64,000 nt of DNA from Bifidobacterium avesanii (GTDB lineage: Bacteria > Actinomycetota > Actinomycetes > Actinomycetales > Bifidobacteriaceae). Made by a program: the position numbers and the translations under genes. The notes below the pieces were generated by a model. It saw nothing but the letters and a program-made list of their open reading frames with translations. It made no database searches and was not told the DNA's origin. Positions 59,645 through 64,000 of the stretch are shown one piece after another; position 1 is the stretch's first letter; the number at the start of each line of letters is the position of its first letter. The stretch is taken from contig NZ_WBSN01000004.1 in NCBI RefSeq assembly GCF_009299475.1, positions 62,001 to 126,000 of the forward strand, given 5' to 3'.

Positions 59645-60616
59645 ATGCGCAGAAATCCAAGGATCGAACGGCTGATGGATGAGGCCCAACGCGAGCGTCG
59701 GTGTGCCGTCGGACGCACCGACGCCGACCGCAGGGCCTTGGCCCGTCGCGCCGCAGCCGGTGAGCTGATCGGCCCGTACCGAAATCTGTACGCACGATCC
59801 GACTACTGGCGGGGGCTGCAGACCACCCAGCGCACCATCCACGTTGTCAGGGCACTGGCCCTGCTGCATCCCGACTGGGTTTTCGCGGGGCTGACGGCGG
59901 CGACCATCCACGGTTTCGACCATTCGGTCTCCCTGCACGACGGCACGGTGTCCATTGCCAGCCCGCGCACGTCGCAATCCCGCGATTCCGGGCGGTTGCA
60001 TCGCATCCGCATGGTCGATCCCCAGCCCGTAGTCATTGACGGACTTGCGGTGACGGGCGTCGTGCGCACGCTGCTGGATTGCGGCAGCACATATGACTTC
60101 GAGGATGCGCTCGCCCTGTTCGATTCCGCCGTCCGGCAAGGAATCGCCATTGACGGCGTATTGGCCGCGGCGTGTTCCCGCGGGCGTAAACCGCCGGGTT
60201 CGGACGTGGCGCGTCTCGCGAAGCTGTGCGAGCATGCCGACGGGCTGAGCGAGAACGGCGGAGAGTCCAAGGTCCGTGCGCTGATCATCCTCAACGGGTT
60301 CCTCAGACCCCAATTGCAGCGGCGGTTCGAGAACCCGGACAACCCGCTCGGCCCGTACCGCACCGATTTCAGCTGGGATCTGCCGGATGGGATCATCGTC
60401 GCGGAATACGACGGTATGACGAAATACACGTTGCCGCAGTCGGGTTCGGGCGAGCGGCGCACGGTCCGGGCGGCCGTGCATGCGGAACGCCGGCGCGAGG
60501 ACCATCTCAGGGCGCAGGGCGTCACCGCCATCGTGCGGCTGGAATTCGAGGACCTGCTGCATCCGGAACGGCTGGTGCGCAAACTGGTCGAGGCCGGGGT
60601 GCCGCGGACCGCGTGA
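59645..60616 (+). CDS. Predicted AbiEi-like / DUF559-like nuclease, copy D
   Basis: A 323-aa protein, closest to copy A (well over half the residues identical by eye) and paralogous to B and C. The N-terminal half has RNPRIERLMDEAQRERRCAV and WVFAGLTAATIHGFDHS. The C-terminal nuclease-like core has ENGGES (about 203), YRTDFSW (about 239), VAEYDG..KY (about 253-260) and AERRREDHLRAQG, then a VRLEFEDLLHPERL tail. ATG at 59645; a GTG nine bases earlier is an alternative. It stands alone between two arrays of 52-bp repeats. Function inferred only. Confidence 0.75.
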   Translation: MRRNPRIERLMDEAQRERRCAVGRTDADRRALARRAAAGELIGPYRNLYARSDYWRGLQTTQRTIHVVRALALLHPDWVFAGLTAATIHGFDHSVSLHDGTVSIASPRTSQSRDSGRLHRIRMVDPQPVVIDGLAVTGVVRTLLDCGSTYDFEDALALFDSAVRQGIAIDGVLAAACSRGRKPPGSDVARLAKLCEHADGLSENGGESKVRALIILNGFLRPQLQRRFENPDNPLGPYRTDFSWDLPDGIIVAEYDGMTKYTLPQSGSGERRTVRAAVHAERRREDHLRAQGVTAIVRLEFEDLLHPERLVRKLVEAGVPRTA

Positions 60617-60699
60617 CGGCGGGCGGAGGGTTGCGCCCTGCGCCGGAATCCGGCATCCGTCGGTGACGAATGACCACATGCGGAGACCATCTTGACGGC

Positions 60700-61199
60700 G
60701 TAATTCGTATCGCTGCGATATGAGAACGTACGTTCGGCTACGTTGGATGGGGCAAATCATATCGTCCTGATACGGAACCGTATATGAAGGATGATTGAGC
60801 GGCGTGAACTGTATCGCCGTGATACGGAACCGTGCACTGGGAAACATTGGTTGGCGTAAATAGTATCGCCGTGATACGGAATCGTACGCGAAAGCGTGTC
60901 GGGCGGCGTAAATCGTATCGTGCTGATACGGAACCGTACGCGGAGGGTGTCTGAATGGCGCAAATCATATCGCCGTGATACGCAACCGTGCACGAGGACC
61001 GGCCGAGTGGTGTAAATCGTATCCACTGATACGAAAGAGCGCATTCGAGCGAGCCAATCGGCGCGAAACATATCACCGTGATATGGAATCGTGCACGGAG
61101 GCATGTCAGGCGTCGTAAATCGTATCGTGCTGATACGGAACCGTGTGCGGAGGACGGCTGAATGGCGCAAATAATATCGTGACGATACGGAATCGGACG
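60700..61199. repeat. Right 52-bp repeat array flanking nuclease copy D (10 units)
   Basis: TATC positions: 60708, 60760, 60812, 60864, 60916, 60968, 61020, 61071, 61123, 61175. Nine steps are 52, 52, 52, 52, 52, 52, 51, 52 and 52 bp; the single 51 follows a one-base deletion inside unit 7. The consensus core is CGTATCGYNNTGATACGGAA, followed by a second small palindrome close to CCGTGCACGG and then a GGCGNAAAT stretch. Ten units fill almost all of the 681-base gap before tetR. Because 52 is not a multiple of three, the array is not a repeated coding sequence. Confidence 0.92.
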
Positions 61200-61297
61200 T
61201 GCCGTGCCGCGCCGGTCATGCCATAATGACTCAGCTTGCGTTTCACAGGCGATCGCAAGCGGGCGATGGGTGCACATGCCGCATTCCGCATGCCGCG

Positions 61298-62020
61298 TCA
61301 CGCACGGGCGGGCGTGCCGGCCGACTCGTCCGCATCGCCTTCGACGAGCCTGAGATTCAGGGTCAGGGACTCGATGCCGGCCATCCGTGTGGTGGTGGCC
61401 ACCATGCTCGCCATGAAATCCACGGGTTCGCGTCGTCCGCCGCGGAACCAGGCGCGCAGCACGTTGACGATGCCGCCGGCCAGATAGGCGAACTGGTAGT
61501 CGCGTACGGTCTCGGCGAGCGCGCGGTCGTAGACGGGGACGACGCCGTGGCTGCGGTCCCGCTGCCCGGCGGTGGCGATCGGATCGACGAATCGGCCGAG
61601 TTGTCCGTCGATCGAGGCGATGAGGTCGGCGTACAGCGCGTCGCCCTGATTGCCGACGAGCAGGGAGAACAGGTGCTCGTGCGCGTCGGAGAATTCGAAG
61701 ATCTCGCGGATGAGCGGCTGGTATTCGGCTTGCGAGATCTCCCCGCCGTGCCGGGCGATGATTGCGCTCAGCGTGTCGATGAGCTCGGCCTTGATCTGCT
61801 CGAACATGTCGTAGATGTCCGTGTAGTGCGCGTAGAAGGTGGCGCGGTTCACGTCCGCGAGCTCGGTGAGTTCGGTGACGCTGATCTTGTTGAGCGGCTT
61901 GCGCTCCAGCAGCTTGAGCATCGCCTCCTGCAGCATGGCCCGCGTGCGGCGGGCGCGGCGGTCGAGCGTCTTCGGCGGTTTGGCGGTTTTGGCGGTTTTG
62001 GCGACTATTGCGTCGGACAT
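61298..62020 (-). CDS. TetR-family transcriptional regulator
   Basis: 240 aa. A Lys/Thr/Ala-rich N-terminal tail is followed by the HTH region KISVTELTELADVNRATFYAHYTDIYDMFEQ and a C-terminal TetR_C-type domain. It is divergent from the ABC transporter genes, with a 26-bp palindrome between, so it most likely represses itself and the transporter. ATG at 62020. Confidence 0.9.
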   Translation of the reverse strand: MSDAIVAKTAKTAKPPKTLDRRARRTRAMLQEAMLKLLERKPLNKISVTELTELADVNRATFYAHYTDIYDMFEQIKAELIDTLSAIIARHGGEISQAEYQPLIREIFEFSDAHEHLFSLLVGNQGDALYADLIASIDGQLGRFVDPIATAGQRDRSHGVVPVYDRALAETVRDYQFAYLAGGIVNVLRAWFRGGRREPVDFMASMVATTTRMAGIESLTLNLRLVEGDADESAGTPARA

Positions 62021-62130
62021 GGTGCGTTATCCCTCATTTTCGGTTCGTTGTGTCGGCTATCCGTCGGAATGCCCGCGGATTGGCCGTTGCGCGGCCTCCG
62101 ATCGTTTGCCATCATGATAGCGCATAAACA

Positions 62131-62156
62131 ACACATGTTGGAAAACATATATGTGT
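62131..62156. promoter_or_regulatory. Likely TetR operator before the ABC transporter
   Basis: ACACATGTTGGAAAACATATATGTGT: outer ACACAT/ATGTGT inverted repeat with inner AACAT-like symmetry, AT rich, in the tetR/ABC gap. Confidence 0.65.
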
Positions 62157-62200
62157 CGGCTAGCAATCAACCGTCAATAATCGGCGGTCGGGCGCCGGAC

Positions 62201-62240
62201 AAGGCACAGCAAGGCACGGCAAGGCACGACAAGGCACAAC
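62201..62240 (+). repeat. Four tandem 10-bp repeats in the ABC transporter leader
   Basis: AAGGCACRGC-type units begin at 62201, 62211, 62221 and 62231, directly ahead of the ribosome binding site (GGAAAGGGG) of the ATPase gene. Copy number changes would alter the leader length. Confidence 0.8.
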
Positions 62241-62259
62241 GACAAGGAAAGGGGTGCGC

Positions 62260-62961
62260 ATGGCCTACATCGAAATGGTCCACAGTTTCAAGCGCTATCA
62301 CATGGGAAGCACGACCATCGTCGCCAACAACGACGTGAGCTTCGGCGTCGAGAAGGGCGAGCTCGCCATCATCCTCGGCTCGTCCGGCGCCGGCAAATCC
62401 ACGGTGCTCAACATTCTGGGCGGCATGGACACCAACTCCGAGGGGCGGGTGATCATCGACGGGAAGGACATCTCCAACTACACGTCCCGCCAGCTCACCG
62501 ACTACCGCCGCCGCGACATCGGCTTCGTGTTCCAGTTCTACAACCTCGTCGCCAACCTCACCGCTAGGGAGAACGTGGAGCTCGCCTCCGAGATCGTGCC
62601 CGACGCGCAGGACCCGGTGCAGGCGCTGACCGACGTGGGGCTCGCCGACCGCATCGACAACTTCCCGGCCCAGCTGTCCGGCGGCGAGCAGCAGCGCGTC
62701 GCCATCGCCCGCGCCGTGGCCAAGAACCCCAAGATCCTCCTGTGCGACGAACCCACCGGCGCGCTCGACTACAACACCGGCAAGCAGGTGCTGCAAATAC
62801 TGCAGGACCAGAGCCGCGTCAAGGGCGCCACCGTGGTCATCGTCACACACAACTCCGCCATCGCGCCCATCGCCGACCGCGTGATCCGCATGCACGACGC
62901 GCGCGTCAAGTCGATCGAGGTCAACGAGCACCCGATGGACATCAAGGACCTCGAATGGTGA
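62260..62961 (+). CDS. ABC transporter ATP-binding protein (MacB/LolD type)
   Basis: 233 aa. Walker [11 protein letters not shown]-loop [21 protein letters not shown] (typical of the MacB/LolD group), signature [14 protein letters not shown] and Walker [15 protein letters not shown] at 62260 with a strong ribosome binding site. The permease gene overlaps its end by four bases. Probably controlled by the divergent TetR. Confidence 0.94.
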   Translation: MAYIEMVHSFKRYHMGSTTIVANNDVSFGVEKGELAIILGSSGAGKSTVLNILGGMDTNSEGRVIIDGKDISNYTSRQLTDYRRRDIGFVFQFYNLVANLTARENVELASEIVPDAQDPVQALTDVGLADRIDNFPAQLSGGEQQRVAIARAVAKNPKILLCDEPTGALDYNTGKQVLQILQDQSRVKGATVVIVTHNSAIAPIADRVIRMHDARVKSIEVNEHPMDIKDLEW

Positions 62962-64000
62962 GCCGCATGACCCGCAAACGCACGCTCTGGAAGGACATCC
63001 GCGCCACGCTCGCCAAGTCCTGGGGCCGGTTCGTCTCCATCGTGAGCCTCATGGCCCTGGGATCGTTCGCCCTCGTCGGCCTGTTCGCCACCGCGCCGGA
63101 CATGCGGATGACCGGATGCGACTACTACGGCGGGCACAACCTCGCCGACGTGACCATCGTGAGCGACTACGGGCTCACCGTCGACGACGAGGCGATCGTG
63201 CGCGCGACCCCCGGCGTGAGGGACGCCGAATTCGGCTACTTCAAGGACGTGACGATCGCCAACAGCGACCACAGCCTGCGCATCCACTCGCTGCCGGAAA
63301 CCGTCTCCACCTACGAGGTCGTCGAGGGCCGACTGCCGCAGTCCGACGGCGAAATCGCCCTCGACGCCGCCGAGCGCGACAAGTACGCGGTCGACAGCAC
63401 CATCGCCGTGACCGAGCCGCCGGACATCGCCGGCGACACCGTGCTCACGCGCGACTCGTTCACCGTGGTCGGCTTTGTGAACGCCAGCGACGCCGTCTCC
63501 AACCTCAACATGGGCCAGTCCACCGCCGGCACCGGAGAACTCGACGGCTACGCGGTCGTCACGCCGGGCACCTTCAACTCGGACGTGAAGATGATCGGCC
63601 GCGTCACCTTCGACGACACCGCCGGGCTGGACTACTGGGACACCGCCTACCGCGACCGCGTGCAGGCCCACAAGGAGACGCTCGAACGCCGGCTCGCGAA
63701 CCAGCCCGAAGCCCGCCGCGCCTCCATCCAGGCCGACCGGCGCGAACAGATCGACAAGGCGCGCCGGCAGGTGGACGACGCCAAGCAGCAGCTCGCGGAC
63801 GCACAGACACAGCTCGACCAGGCCAAGGCGCGGATCGACGCCGGCAAGGACCAGATGACCGCCGGCGAACTCGAAGCCGTGGACCAGGCGTCCTCCGCGC
63901 TCGCCCAACTGTCCAGCGGCGCCGCGCAGATCGCCGCCGCGAACACCGCCATCACCGGGGCGCAGACCCAACTCGCGGCCGGCGCCCAGACGCTTGATGC
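62958..64000 (+). CDS. ABC transporter permease, FtsX/MacB-like (3' end outside window)
   Basis: 347 codons visible, with no stop before the window ends. A first membrane helix (VSIVSLMALGSFALVGLFAT, about residues 25-44) is followed by a large extracytoplasmic domain with YEVVEGRLPQSDGEIALD, the MacB-type periplasmic fold. From about residue 240 it becomes a long Gln/Ala/Asp-rich coiled coil (RRQVDDAKQQLADAQTQLDQ). GTG at 62958 overlaps the ATPase gene; ATG at 62967 is an alternative. The coiled-coil insert is common in large actinobacterial FtsX-like permeases. Confidence 0.88.
   Translation, partial: MSRMTRKRTLWKDIRATLAKSWGRFVSIVSLMALGSFALVGLFATAPDMRMTGCDYYGGHNLADVTIVSDYGLTVDDEAIVRATPGVRDAEFGYFKDVTIANSDHSLRIHSLPETVSTYEVVEGRLPQSDGEIALDAAERDKYAVDSTIAVTEPPDIAGDTVLTRDSFTVVGFVNASDAVSNLNMGQSTAGTGELDGYAVVTPGTFNSDVKMIGRVTFDDTAGLDYWDTAYRDRVQAHKETLERRLANQPEARRASIQADRREQIDKARRQVDDAKQQLADAQTQLDQAKARIDAGKDQMTAGELEAVDQASSALAQLSSGAAQIAAANTAITGAQTQLAAGAQTLD

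Noticed and set aside
60700..61199. Reading the 52-bp arrays as a second CRISPR
   Set aside because: The units are similar over nearly their full length, with no unique spacers between identical repeats; conservation is centred on short palindromes.
60738..61301. Long minus-strand open frames across the right 52-bp array
   Set aside because: The repeat length is not a multiple of three, so the same DNA is read in all frames in turn; there is no ribosome binding site, and the peptide pattern is a by-product of the repeat.

Overview
The window looks like a stretch of a Bifidobacterium chromosome (or a close relative in the Bifidobacteriaceae). The case rests on high GC coding sequence, a fused shikimate kinase/3-dehydroquinate synthase next to a type II dehydroquinase, an actinobacterial suf operon (sufB-D-C-S-U-T), glgC, and the neighbour sets rsmE-HIT-phoH-ybeY-CBS protein-era and lepA-hemW. 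I cannot name a species.

Layout. 1-5.6 kb: aroKB (5' end cut by the window edge), aroQ, a predicted nuclease gene (copy A) and pyrG. 5.9-12.1 kb: the Fe-S assembly operon sufBDC-sufS-sufU-sufT, interrupted between sufC and sufS by a perfect 29-bp inverted repeat. 12.2-20.1 kb: glgC and trmH-like genes on the minus strand, tRNA-Leu(GAG), then the plus-strand run rsmE, HIT, phoH, ybeY, CBS-domain protein, era. 20.1-33.1 kb: nuclease gene copy B, long-chain acyl-CoA synthetase, rplY, ilvE, TRIC-type channel, rpsT, a GH31 glycosidase, lepA and hemW. 33.1-45 kb: a solo inverted-repeat element, TetR with divergent ene-reductase and dehydrogenase, DUF3592 and PH-domain membrane proteins, DUF805 plus histidine kinase, nuclease gene copy C, response regulator and DUF1846. 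45.1-50.6 kb: a compact type II-C CRISPR-Cas locus (tracrRNA, cas9, cas1, cas2, 8 repeats). 50.6-53.6 kb: a lower-GC patch of small genes, with three related HTH regulators and a DUF4160/DUF2442 pair. 53.7-64 kb: aminotransferase, a heterodimeric ABC exporter, nuclease gene copy D between 52-bp repeat arrays, TetR, and a MacB-type ABC transporter whose permease runs off the window.

The most unusual feature is a four-member family (copies A-D) of about 320-aa proteins. They have an AbiEi-like N-terminal half and a C-terminal block resembling DUF559/PD-(D/E)XK nucleases. Each gene lies beside its own palindromic DNA repeat family. B is bracketed by one inverted palindrome on each side, C by a pair of inverted blocks of about 130 bp with an 83-bp internal period, and D by 5 and 10 units of a 52-bp repeat. 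A has three palindromes, also at a 52-bp period, on one side. A and D are the closest proteins and also have related repeats and upstream DNA. Three further inverted-repeat elements (near 1.7, 9.5 and 33.2 kb) carry no gene. I read this as a possible protein-plus-cognate-repeat system, formally like RAYT/REP pairs; the function is inference.

In the CRISPR locus the tracrRNA runs on the plus strand ahead of cas9, while the crRNAs must be read from the minus strand. A hairpin formed between the array trailer and the last-transcribed repeat gives a convincing terminator for that minus-strand transcript.
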